A DNA stretch of 64,000 nucleotides from PALSA-612 sp963776375 (GTDB lineage: Bacteria; Actinomycetota; Thermoleophilia; Gaiellales; Gaiellaceae), in NCBI GenBank assembly GCA_963776375.1, contig CAVZMF010000001.1, forward strand, positions 434,001-498,000. The letters run 5' to 3'. The translations under genes and the position numbers were made by a program. This document shows positions 32,028 through 39,807 of the stretch, piece after piece. The notes under the pieces were generated by a model. The model searched no databases. It was given only the letters and a program-made list of their open reading frames with translations, and was not told the DNA's origin. Every line of letters starts with the position of its first letter. The stretch's first letter is position 1.

Positions 32028-32882
32028 CTACTTCGCCACCTCGAGGACCTCGGCCAGCCGCCAGTGCTTCGTCTTCGAGAGCGGCCGCGTCTCGACGATG
32101 CGGACGGTGTCGCCGACGTTCGCCTGGTTCTGCTCGTCGTGCGCGTGGAACTTCGCGCTCCGCCGGACGATCTTCTTGTAACGCCGGTGCGACTTCACGG
32201 TGTCGACGCGGACGACGATCGTCTTGTCCATCGCGCTCGAGACGACGACGCCGCGCCGCTCCTGGCGGCGGCCGAGTTCGGACTCCGGCTTCGGCTGGCG
32301 GACGAGGGGCTTGCGGGTCTTGGCTGCCTCGCGCTTCGGGCGCAGGCGCTGCCGGCGCTCGGTGCGCGGGACGCGCTTCCTCCGCCTCAGCTGCTTCGCA
32401 GCTTCGGCGGCGGGCTCCTCCGCGGGAGGCTCGGCCTCTGCTGCCGGCTCCTCGGCGGGAGGCTCGGCCTCGGCGGCCGGCTCCCCGGCGGGAGGCTCGG
32501 CCTCGGCGGCCGGCTCCCCGGCGGGAGGCTCCTCGGCCACGGCGGCCGGCTCCCCGGCGGGAGGCTCCTCGGCCACGGCCTCCTCGACAGGAGCCTCCTC
32601 GGCCACGGGCTCCTCGGCGACGGGCTCGTCGGAGACCGGCTTGGCCTCGGCGACGGGCTCCTCGGCCTTCTTGCGCGAGCGCTTCGGCTTCTCCTCGGTC
32701 TCATCGGCAGCCTCGGTAGCCTCGGCCGGCCCCTCGACCTTCTTCCGGGTGCGCTTCGGCTTGTCCTCCGGCTTCTCCGCCTCGGGCTCTGCTGTCTCGG
32801 TCTGGGCGGCCTCGGGCGTCGCCTCCGCGGCCTCCTCGACCTCTGTCGTGTCGTTGTCGTTCTTCGGCTTTCGCTCTGCCAT
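32028..32882 (-). CDS. rpsQ: Ribosomal protein S17 with a ~190-residue low-complexity N-terminal extension
   Basis: 284 residues, while S17 is normally 80-110. The S17 fold is only the C-terminal part (QERRGVVVSSAMDKTIVVRV, SHRRYKKIVRRSAKFHAHDE, GDTVRIVETRPLSKTKHWRL). The N-terminal part is acidic with two basic patches (KPKRTRKK, KPKRSRKK), then repeats of EPPAGEPAAEA-like units, then a very basic linker (QLRRRKRVPRTERRQRLRPK). The start is supported by a one-base overlap with the rpmC stop (TAATG); no internal ATG precedes the S17 fold except one inside it. S17 binds 16S helices 7 and 11; the role of the extension is unknown. Confidence 0.9.
   Translation of the reverse strand: MAERKPKNDNDTTEVEEAAEATPEAAQTETAEPEAEKPEDKPKRTRKKVEGPAEATEAADETEEKPKRSRKKAEEPVAEAKPVSDEPVAEEPVAEEAPVEEAVAEEPPAGEPAAVAEEPPAGEPAAEAEPPAGEPAAEAEPPAEEPAAEAEPPAEEPAAEAAKQLRRRKRVPRTERRQRLRPKREAAKTRKPLVRQPKPESELGRRQERRGVVVSSAMDKTIVVRVDTVKSHRRYKKIVRRSAKFHAHDEQNQANVGDTVRIVETRPLSKTKHWRLAEVLEVAK
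32422..32589 (-). repeat. 33/36-bp tandem repeat inside rpsQ
   Basis: Five units start at 32422, 32455, 32488, 32521 and 32557. Each begins GCGGGAGGCTC on the plus strand; three units are 33 bp, the fourth 36 bp, and the fifth is divergent at its end. The second and third are identical. They encode the EPPA(G/E)EPAA(E/V)A repeats of the S17 extension. All lengths are multiples of three, so copy number can change without breaking the frame. Confidence 0.9.
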
Positions 32883-33085
32883 TACTTCCTCTCCAGGCTC
32901 GCCTCGCGCTCGCGGCGGATCGTCAGGATCCGGGCGATCTCGCGCCTCGCGAGCCGCAGCCGCGCGGAGTTCTCCAGCGCGCCGGTCGACGCCTGGAAAC
33001 GCAGATTGAAGAGCTCGTGGCGCGTCTCGGCCATCTTCTTGTCGAGCTCGTCGTCTGTCATGTCGCGTAGCTGCCTAGCTTTCAT
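32882..33085 (-). CDS. rpmC: Ribosomal protein L29
   Basis: 67 residues. MKARQLRDMTDDELDKKMAE, the conserved ELFNLRFQASTGALENSAR and RREIARILTIRRERE are standard L29, located at the exit tunnel where it docks SRP. It ends overlapping the rpsQ start by one base. Confidence 0.97.
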   Translation of the reverse strand: MKARQLRDMTDDELDKKMAETRHELFNLRFQASTGALENSARLRLARREIARILTIRREREASLERK

Positions 33086-33101
33086 CGGTTTCCTCCACGT
33101 C

Positions 33102-33524
33102 CTAGTCGAAGAGCTCGGCTTCGCGCTGGACGACTTTCGTCTTGATCGCGAGCTTGCTGCCGGCCAGCCGCAGGGCCTCCTTGGCGAGCGGCTCAGGCAC
33201 GCCTGCGAGCTCGAACATCACGCGGCCGGGCTTGACGACTGCGACCCAGCCCTCGGGCGAGCCCTTGCCGGAACCCATGCGCGTCTCCGCCGGCTTCTTC
33301 GTGTAGGGCTTGTCCGGGAAGATGTTGATCCAGACCTTGCCGCCACGCTTGATCTTGCGGGTCATGGCGATTCGAGCGGCCTCGATCTGCCGGTTGGTCA
33401 CCCAGCCGGCCTCGAGCGCCTTCAGCCCGAAGTCGCCGTACTGGACGGCAACCTGGCCCTTGGACACACCGGCCCGGCGGCCCCGGTGGTACTTGCGGAA
33501 TGCGGTTCGGCGCGGGAGCAGCAT
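33102..33524 (-). CDS. rplP: Ribosomal protein L16
   Basis: 140 residues from the ATG at 33524; the longer open frame upstream runs through repeat E and is not coding. MLLPRRTAFRKYHRGRRAG, the KVWINIFPDKPYTKKPAETR region with the conserved Arg that is hydroxylated in E. coli, and MGSGKGSPEGWVAVVKPGRV. L16 is needed for peptidyl-transferase-centre assembly. The Shine-Dalgarno GGAAGGGGACC belongs to repeat copy E. Confidence 0.97.
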   Translation of the reverse strand: MLLPRRTAFRKYHRGRRAGVSKGQVAVQYGDFGLKALEAGWVTNRQIEAARIAMTRKIKRGGKVWINIFPDKPYTKKPAETRMGSGKGSPEGWVAVVKPGRVMFELAGVPEPLAKEALRLAGSKLAIKTKVVQREAELFD

Positions 33525-33693
33525 TAGCGGTCCCCTTCCGACCAGATCGTGGTCGCAGGGCGCGAAGCGCCCGCGTCGCAAGAACGCAGGGAGCGCTCGT
33601 AGCCGGCGGCTACGGGCGCGACTGAGGACGCGGCCAGGCGGAGCGTTGCAGCCGCCCCCCGGGCGCGAGGTGGGCTGGAGGGGGCCGCGATCA
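33525..33693 (-). repeat. R-protein spacer repeat, copy E (rpsC-rplP)
   Basis: 169 bp from rpsC stop to rplP start, with hairpin 33593-33619 (perfect apart from the conserved T-G position). The end sequences changed together: GCGGTCCCCTTCC beside the start codon faces GGAGGGGGCCGC beside the stop, so the base helix is kept even though the Shine-Dalgarno is altered from GGAGGTGATC. Confidence 0.85.
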
Positions 33694-34668
33694 TCACTCG
33701 GTGGTCTCCTCCGTCGGCTCAGCCGTCGGCTCGCTCGTCGTCTCCGGCGTGGCCTCGGCAACCGGCTCGGTCGCCGGGGTCTCGACCTCCGTCGTCTCTG
33801 CAGGAGCCTGCGTCTGCTCGTTCGTCTGCTCGGCCGTCTCCTGCGCGCGCCCGCGCGGGCGGCCGCCTCCGCGGCCGGGCCGGCGGCGGCGCACCGGGCC
33901 GAGACCCTCGCGGTCCGGACCGCGGCGGCCTTCGCGCTGGCCGAGGCCCTCGCCGGCGCGGCCGGCGCCGCGGCGACGGCGCGCCTGATCCTGGTCGCCG
34001 AGCCTCAGCTCGCGGCCTCCGGTCACGCCCTCGAAGCCCTCGGGCATGATCTCGCCCTTGTTGATCCAGACCTTGACGCCGATCCGGCCGAAGGTCGTCT
34101 TCGCCTCGGCGAACCCGTAGTCGATGTCGGCGCGGATCGTGTGCAGCGGGACGCGGCCCTCCGAGTAGCTCTCGGAGCGGCTCATCTCGGCGCCGCCGAG
34201 GCGGCCGCCGCACATGACCTTGACACCGTGGGCGCCCGAGCGCATTGCCGAGGCCAGCGAGCGCTTCATCGCGCGCCGGAAGCTGACGCGGTTCTGGAGC
34301 TGCTCTGCGATCGACTGCGCGACCAGCTTCGCGTCCAGCTCGGGCCGCTTGATCTCGTTGATGTTGATCTGGACGTTCTTGTGCGTCATGCCGTGGATCT
34401 CACGGCGCAGCGCGTCGACCTCGACACCCGACTTGCCGATGACGATGCCGGGCCGGGCGGTGTAGATATCGATGGTGATCCGCTGCTTGTCCTTGCGGAT
34501 CAGGATGTCGGACAGGCCCGCGTGCGCGAGCTTGCCGTTGATGTGCTCGCGGATGCGGACATCCTCGAGCAGCGCGCCCGCGAAATCCTTGTTCGACACG
34601 TACCAGTTGGACTTCCAGTCGTGGATGACGCCGACGCGCATCCCGCCGGGGTGAACCTTCTGTCCCAC
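33694..34668 (-). CDS. rpsC: Ribosomal protein S3 with long C-terminal tail
   Basis: 324 residues against 210-275 usually. The start is the GTG at 34668, overlapping the rplV stop (TAGTG). MGQKVHPGGMRVGVIHDWKS, the KH domain (RPGIVIGKSGVEVDALRREI) and AMKRSLASAMRSGAHGVKV and GFAEAKTTFGRIGVKVWINK are intact. From about residue 225 an Arg/Gly-rich stretch is followed by about 50 Thr/Glu/Pro/Ala residues (ETTEVETPATEPVAEATPE). S3 forms the mRNA entry site and has helicase-like activity; the tail probably lies on the solvent side (inference). Confidence 0.95.
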   Translation of the reverse strand: MGQKVHPGGMRVGVIHDWKSNWYVSNKDFAGALLEDVRIREHINGKLAHAGLSDILIRKDKQRITIDIYTARPGIVIGKSGVEVDALRREIHGMTHKNVQININEIKRPELDAKLVAQSIAEQLQNRVSFRRAMKRSLASAMRSGAHGVKVMCGGRLGGAEMSRSESYSEGRVPLHTIRADIDYGFAEAKTTFGRIGVKVWINKGEIMPEGFEGVTGGRELRLGDQDQARRRRGAGRAGEGLGQREGRRGPDREGLGPVRRRRPGRGGGRPRGRAQETAEQTNEQTQAPAETTEVETPATEPVAEATPETTSEPTAEPTEETTE

Positions 34669-35285
34669 TAGCTCTCCTTCTCCGTTTCCTCGGTCTTCTT
34701 GCGACGGACTGGTGCCCGGCGCTTCGGCTTCTCCTCGGCCGGCGCCGGAGCCTCTGGCGCTGCCTCGGCCGATGCCTCGGCCTCGGCCTCGGCCTCGGCC
34801 GTGACGGCTGTCGTCTCGGCTGCCTCGGGCTCGGGCTTCGGCGTCTCGGTCTTCGAGCGGCGCACCGACGGGCGGCGCGACCTCTGCCTCTCGGCCTGCT
34901 CGGAAGCGCCGCGGCGGCCCTTCACGGGCGACGCCGGTGCGGGCGCGACCATCACCGTGATGTGGCAGGTGCGCTTGCGGATGCGGGCGACGCGGCCACG
35001 CGCGCGGGCGCGCCAGCGCTTGAGCGTCGGGCCCTCGTCGACGTACGCGGCGCTGACGATCAGGTCCTCGCCGTAGAGCCCGTGGTTCGCCTCGGCGTTC
35101 GCGACGGCGGAGCGCAGCACCTTCTCCATCTCGCGGGCGGCGGCGCGCGGCGTGAAGGCAAGGACTGCCCGCGCCTCGGGCACGCTGCGGCCGCGGATGT
35201 GCTCCGCGACGAGCCGCGCCTTGCGGGCGGACGTCCGCACCCACTTGGCCTGGGCGCGCACCTCGTGTGTCTCCGTCGTGGCCAC
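34668..35285 (-). CDS. rplV: Ribosomal protein L22 with long C-terminal extension
   Basis: 205 residues, whereas L22 is usually about 110-120. The start is GTG overlapping the rpsS stop (TAGTG). The core has VRTSARKARLVAEHIRGRSV, NAEANHGLYGEDLIVSAAYV and the tunnel-lining hairpin GPTLKRWRARARGRVARIRK. From about residue 118 come a basic segment (RRGASEQAERQRSRRPSVRR), an acidic Glu/Ala segment and a basic end (KPKRRAPVRRKKTEETEKES). The alternating basic-acidic-basic pattern resembles that in S17. Confidence 0.95.
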   Translation of the reverse strand: MATTETHEVRAQAKWVRTSARKARLVAEHIRGRSVPEARAVLAFTPRAAAREMEKVLRSAVANAEANHGLYGEDLIVSAAYVDEGPTLKRWRARARGRVARIRKRTCHITVMVAPAPASPVKGRRGASEQAERQRSRRPSVRRSKTETPKPEPEAAETTAVTAEAEAEAEASAEAAPEAPAPAEEKPKRRAPVRRKKTEETEKES

Positions 35286-35569
35286 TACTTCCTCTTCACC
35301 TGCGTCTGCCGGTCGCCCGAATGGCCGCGGAAATGCCTCGTCGGCGCGAACTCGCCCAGCTTGTGGCCGACCATCTGCTCGGTCACGAACACGGGGATGT
35401 GCTTGCGGCCGTCGTGGACGGCGATCGTGTGGCCGACCATCTCCGGGAAGATCGTCGACGTGCGCGACCAGGTCCGGAGCATGCTCTTCGAGCCGGTGGC
35501 GTTCATCGACTCGATCCGCTTCATCAGCCGCTCCTCCACGAACGGCCCCTTCTTCATCGAACGACCCAT
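35285..35569 (-). CDS. rpsS: Ribosomal protein S19
   Basis: 94 residues. MGRSMKKGPFVEERLMKRIE, WSRTSTIFPEMVGHTIAVHD, GRKHIPVFVTEQMVGHKLGE and FAPTRHFRGH are conserved. S19 is in the 30S head next to S13. Its Shine-Dalgarno is the perfect GGAGGTGATC at the end of repeat copy F. Confidence 0.97.
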   Translation of the reverse strand: MGRSMKKGPFVEERLMKRIESMNATGSKSMLRTWSRTSTIFPEMVGHTIAVHDGRKHIPVFVTEQMVGHKLGEFAPTRHFRGHSGDRQTQVKRK

Positions 35570-35736
35570 TTAGTGATCACCTCCAGAACAGATCGTGTTC
35601 GCCAGCCGCGAAAAGCAAGCAGCGAAAGGACGCAGGGAGCGTTCGTAGCCGTAGGCTACGGGCGCGACTGAGGACGCCTCGATGCGCCGCTTTGCAGCGA
35701 GTTGGCGGGCGCGAGCTGGGCTGGAGGGGGTCGTGA
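35570..35736 (-). repeat. R-protein spacer repeat, copy F (rplB-rpsS)
   Basis: 167 bp from rplB stop to rpsS start. Hairpin 35639-35665; outer helix 35594-35606 with 35701-35713, all 13 positions pairing on the plus strand with four G-U. The ends are TGATCACCTCCA beside the start codon and TGGAGGGGGTCGTGATCA beside the stop; the TGA stop of rplB is part of this terminal sequence. Confidence 0.85.
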
Positions 35737-36579
35737 TCAACGCTTCTCCTTGCCGCGGCGGCGGCCGCGGACGATCAGCTTGTCGGATTCCTTGTGCTTG
35801 CGGCGCGTGCGCTTGCCGAGCGTGGGCACGCCCCACGGGGTGACCGGATGCCGGCCGCCCTTCGACTTGCCCTCGCCCCCGCCGTGCGGGTGGTCGACCG
35901 GGTTCATCGCCGAGCCGCGCACGGCCGGGCGCTTGCCGAGCCAGCGGCTGCGGCCGGCCTTGCCGACGGTCACGTTCTGGTGGTCGGCGTTCCCGACCTG
36001 GCCGATCGTGGCGCGGCAGACGAGCAGGACGCGGCGCAGCTCCCCGGACGGGAGGCGCAGCACGGCGAACGGATCGTCCTTGGCCACGAGCTGGATCCCC
36101 GAGCCCGCGCTGCGAGCCATCTGGCCGCCGCGGCCGGGCTTGAGCTCGACGTTGTGGACGAGCGTCCCGGTCGGGATGTTGGCCAGCGGCAAGCTGTTGC
36201 CGGGGCGGATGTCCGCCCCCGGGCCGGACTCGACAGTCGCGCCGACCCGCAGCCCGGCGGGCGCCAGGATGTACGCCTTCGCGCCGTCCGCGTAGTGGAG
36301 CAGCGCGATGCGCGCCGAGCGGTTCGGGTCGTATTCGATCGAGGCGACCTTGGCCGGCACGCCGTCCTTGCGGCGCTTGAAGTCGATCACGCGGTAGCGG
36401 CGCTTGTGGCCGCCGCCCTTGTGGCGCGTGGTCACGCGGCCGTAGACGTTGCGTCCGGCCTTCTTCGTCAGCGGCTCGGTGAGGCTCTTCTCGGGAACTG
36501 ACTTCGTGACCTCGTCGAAGGTCGAGACCGACATGAATCGGCGCCCGGCGCTGGTCGGCTTGTACTTGCGGACCGGCAT
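35737..36579 (-). CDS. rplB: Ribosomal protein L2
   Basis: 280 residues. PVRKYKPTSAGRRFMSVSTF, the GGGHKRRYRVIDFKR segment and the peptidyl-transferase-centre signature NPVDHPHGGGEGKSKGGRHP are intact. L2 is one of the most conserved 50S proteins, with the loop histidine near the catalytic centre. Three bases separate it from rplW. Confidence 0.98.
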   Translation of the reverse strand: MPVRKYKPTSAGRRFMSVSTFDEVTKSVPEKSLTEPLTKKAGRNVYGRVTTRHKGGGHKRRYRVIDFKRRKDGVPAKVASIEYDPNRSARIALLHYADGAKAYILAPAGLRVGATVESGPGADIRPGNSLPLANIPTGTLVHNVELKPGRGGQMARSAGSGIQLVAKDDPFAVLRLPSGELRRVLLVCRATIGQVGNADHQNVTVGKAGRSRWLGKRPAVRGSAMNPVDHPHGGGEGKSKGGRHPVTPWGVPTLGKRTRRKHKESDKLIVRGRRRGKEKR

Positions 36580-36582
36580 GGC

Positions 36583-36879
36583 CTAGATCTGGGCCCCCTC
36601 GAAAATCGGGATCGTCTCGCCCTCGCGCACCTGCACGATGGCCTTCTTGAAGCCGGGGCGGTGGCCCTTGATCGAGCCGCGGCGCTTCGCCTTCGGCTGG
36701 ACCTTGGAGACGTTGACGGCCGTCACGTGGACGTCGAATAGCTGCTCGACCGCCTGGCGGATCTGCGTCTTGTGCGCGTTCTTGTGCACGCGGAACGTGT
36801 ACTTCCGGTCCCCGATCAGGCTGTAGCTCTTCTCCGACACGATCGGGGAGATGAGGATCTCGTTCGGGTGCAGGCTCAC
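36583..36879 (-). CDS. rplW: Ribosomal protein L23
   Basis: 98 residues with a GTG start overlapping the rplD stop. ILISPIVSEKSYSLIGDRKY and AVEQLFDVHVTAVNVSKVQ are typical, followed by the basic loop KAKRRGSIKGHRPGFKKAIV. It docks trigger factor and SRP at the tunnel exit. Confidence 0.97.
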   Translation of the reverse strand: MSLHPNEILISPIVSEKSYSLIGDRKYTFRVHKNAHKTQIRQAVEQLFDVHVTAVNVSKVQPKAKRRGSIKGHRPGFKKAIVQVREGETIPIFEGAQI

Positions 36880-37544
36880 GCGGACACCTCCTTGGCCTTT
36901 TCAGCCGACCGAGCCTTCCCGGCTCGGGCTTCGACCACGGGCAGCGCCTGCTCGGATACGAGCAGCGAACGCGCCCAGACGACGGCCGAAACCTCGAGCT
37001 CTTCCGGCGTTGTCACCGCAACGCCTGCGATGTTCCGGAACGACTTGGTGATCACGTCCTCGTCGTCCATGACGACGAGGACTAGCGGTGGGCCCTTGCC
37101 CCACTCGGCCAGGAGAGCCGCGGCGTCTCTGGTGGACGGATTCGTCCACGGGGCGCCGTCGACAAGCGCAAGCGTTCCCTCTCCTGCATGAGCAGCTAGC
37201 GCGGAGCGAAGCGCCGCGCGTTGAACCTTGCGGTTGACCTTGATCTCGAAGCTCCGCATGGTGGGCGGGAAGGCGACGCCGCCGCCGGTCCAGTGCGGCG
37301 CCCGGCTCGTGCCGATGCGGGCACGGCCTGTGCCCTTCTGGCGCCACGGCTTCGAGCGGCCGCCCGCGACCATGCCTCGGCTCTTGGCGCCGCGCGTGCC
37401 TGCGCGAGCAGCGTTCATCTCGGCGCGCACCGCCTCGTGGACGAGATGCGGCTTGACCTCGGCCGCGAACACGTCGCCGTCGAGCGTAACCTGCTTCGCG
37501 GCCTTGCCGGCCTTGTCCAGCAGAGGAGCCTTAGCGCTTGGCAT
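36876..37544 (-). CDS. rplD: Ribosomal protein L4
   Basis: 222 residues. The tunnel loop GTRGAKSRGMVAGGRSKPWR and QKGTGRARIGTSRAPHWTGG, then VNRKVQRAALRSALAAHAGE. Overlaps the rplC 3' end by 14 bp and the rplW start by four. In E. coli L4 represses the S10 operon through its leader; no comparable leader is evident here because rpsJ and rplC are separated by a distinctive hairpin spacer instead. Confidence 0.97.
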   Translation of the reverse strand: MPSAKAPLLDKAGKAAKQVTLDGDVFAAEVKPHLVHEAVRAEMNAARAGTRGAKSRGMVAGGRSKPWRQKGTGRARIGTSRAPHWTGGGVAFPPTMRSFEIKVNRKVQRAALRSALAAHAGEGTLALVDGAPWTNPSTRDAAALLAEWGKGPPLVLVVMDDEDVITKSFRNIAGVAVTTPEELEVSAVVWARSLLVSEQALPVVEARAGKARSAEKAKEVSA

Positions 37545-38163
37545 GCGGCTTCTCCTCTCTCACCTCGACGACGGCGTTCTTCGGGCCCGGTACCGCGCCC
37601 TTGACGAGCAGCAGCCCGTTCTCCGGGTCGACGTCGTGGACGACGAGCCCGACCTGGGTCACGCGCTTGCCGCCCAGCCGGCCGGCCATGCGCATGCCCT
37701 TGAAAACGCGGGACGGGGTCGCCGACGCACCCACGGACCCGGGCTTGCGGATGTTGTGCGAGCCGTGCGACTTCGGGCCGCGGTGGAACTTGTGGCGCTT
37801 GATCGTGCCGGCGAAGCCCTTGCCGATCGAGACGCCCGAGACCTTGATCGTGTCGCCGGCCTGGAAGGCCTCGACGGTGACGGTCTCGCCGACGGTCAGC
37901 TCGGAGCGGCCGCGGAACTCGACCAGCCGGCGATGCGGCTCTACACCGCCCTTGCGGAGGTGGCCGAGCTCGCCCTTGGAGAGCTTGCGCTCGGCGACCG
38001 CGTCGAACGCGAGCTGCACCGCGTCGTAGCCGTCCGTGTCCTCGGTCTTGACCATCACGACCGGGCAGGGGCCGGCCTCGATCACGGTGACAGGCGTGAC
38101 CACGCCGGTCTCCGGGTCGAAGATCTGGGTCATGCCCAGCTTCTTGCCGACGATGCCCTTCAC
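37531..38163 (-). CDS. rplC: Ribosomal protein L3
   Basis: 210 residues from the GTG at 38163, chosen because VKGIVGKKLGMTQIFDPETG is the canonical start and GGAGG lies five bases before it; the frame is open to 38211. HKFHRGPKSHGSHNIRKPGS and AGRLGGKRVTQVGL near the C-terminus are diagnostic. It lies close to the peptidyl-transferase centre. Its ribosome-binding site is inside a hairpin (38164-38180). Confidence 0.96.
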   Translation of the reverse strand: MKGIVGKKLGMTQIFDPETGVVTPVTVIEAGPCPVVMVKTEDTDGYDAVQLAFDAVAERKLSKGELGHLRKGGVEPHRRLVEFRGRSELTVGETVTVEAFQAGDTIKVSGVSIGKGFAGTIKRHKFHRGPKSHGSHNIRKPGSVGASATPSRVFKGMRMAGRLGGKRVTQVGLVVHDVDPENGLLLVKGAVPGPKNAVVEVREEKPHAKR

Positions 38164-38180
38164 TTTCGCCTCCGGCGAAA
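38164..38180 (-). promoter_or_regulatory. Hairpin containing the rplC Shine-Dalgarno
   Basis: On the coding strand TTTCGCC pairs with GGCGAAA around a three-base loop, and the GGAGG Shine-Dalgarno of rplC occupies the loop and the 3' arm. The GTG start follows immediately. This would hide the binding site unless opened. Confidence 0.6.
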
Positions 38181-38191
38181 CTGATAGTCGA

Positions 38192-38245
38192 GCGCGCGCC
38201 GACGCGCGCACGTTCCTTCTATGAAATTGCGTCGCAATTTCATAG
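38192..38245 (-). other. Two further hairpins in the rpsJ-rplC spacer, one overlapping the rpsJ stop
   Basis: GCGCGCG/CGCGCGC (38192-38209) and the AT-rich perfect 12-bp stem CTATGAAATTGC/GCAATTTCATAG (38219-38245, three-base loop). The latter includes the last sense codon and the TGA of rpsJ. No T-run follows. Confidence 0.6.
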
Positions 38246-38548
38246 CTTGATCTCGATGTCCACTCCGGCCGGGAGGTCGAGGCGCATCAGCGAGTCCACG
38301 GTCTTCGGCGTCGGGCTGTGGATGTCGATCAGCCGCTTGTGCGTGCGCACCTCGAAGTGCTCGCGTGAGTCCTTGTCCTTGAACGGGCTCCGGATCACGC
38401 AGTAGACGTTCTTCTCGGTGGGCAGGGGCACAGGGCCGGTGATCGTCGCGCCGGTTCGCTCCGCCGTCTCGACGATGTCGCGAGCCGACTTGTCGACCTG
38501 GTGGTGGTCGTAGCCCTTGAGCCTGATGCGGATCTTCTGTTGCGCCAC
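38240..38548 (-). CDS. rpsJ: Ribosomal protein S10 (NusE)
   Basis: 102 residues. IRIRLKGYDHHQVDKSARDI, GPVPLPTEKNVYCVIRSPFK and EHFEVRTHKRLIDIHSPTPK are canonical. S10 is also the transcription antitermination factor NusE, partnering NusB and NusG. It follows tuf by 18 bp, so the str and S10 clusters are continuous here. Confidence 0.98.
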   Translation of the reverse strand: MAQQKIRIRLKGYDHHQVDKSARDIVETAERTGATITGPVPLPTEKNVYCVIRSPFKDKDSREHFEVRTHKRLIDIHSPTPKTVDSLMRLDLPAGVDIEIKL

Positions 38549-38566
38549 GTCTCTCCTCGATGCCTC

Positions 38567-39757
<1,191 letters not shown>

Positions 39758-39807
39758 GGATTTTTCTCCTTCGTCGAAAAAATCTAGGGGTAGACGGTGG
39801 CCTCCGC

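Noticed and set aside
32422..32589. CRISPR-like array of about 33-bp repeats
   Set aside because: The repeats are contiguous without unique spacers and lie in frame inside rpsQ; they are coding tandem repeats.
35576..35586. GATCACCTCC on the plus strand as an rRNA 3'-end remnant
   Set aside because: It matches the 16S end only because it is the complement of a perfect Shine-Dalgarno; the adjoining sequence has no 16S similarity.
23296..35736. Spacer repeats read as ordinary terminators or attenuators
   Set aside because: No U-tract follows the hairpins on the coding strand, and genes downstream are essential parts of the same array, so simple termination is unlikely.
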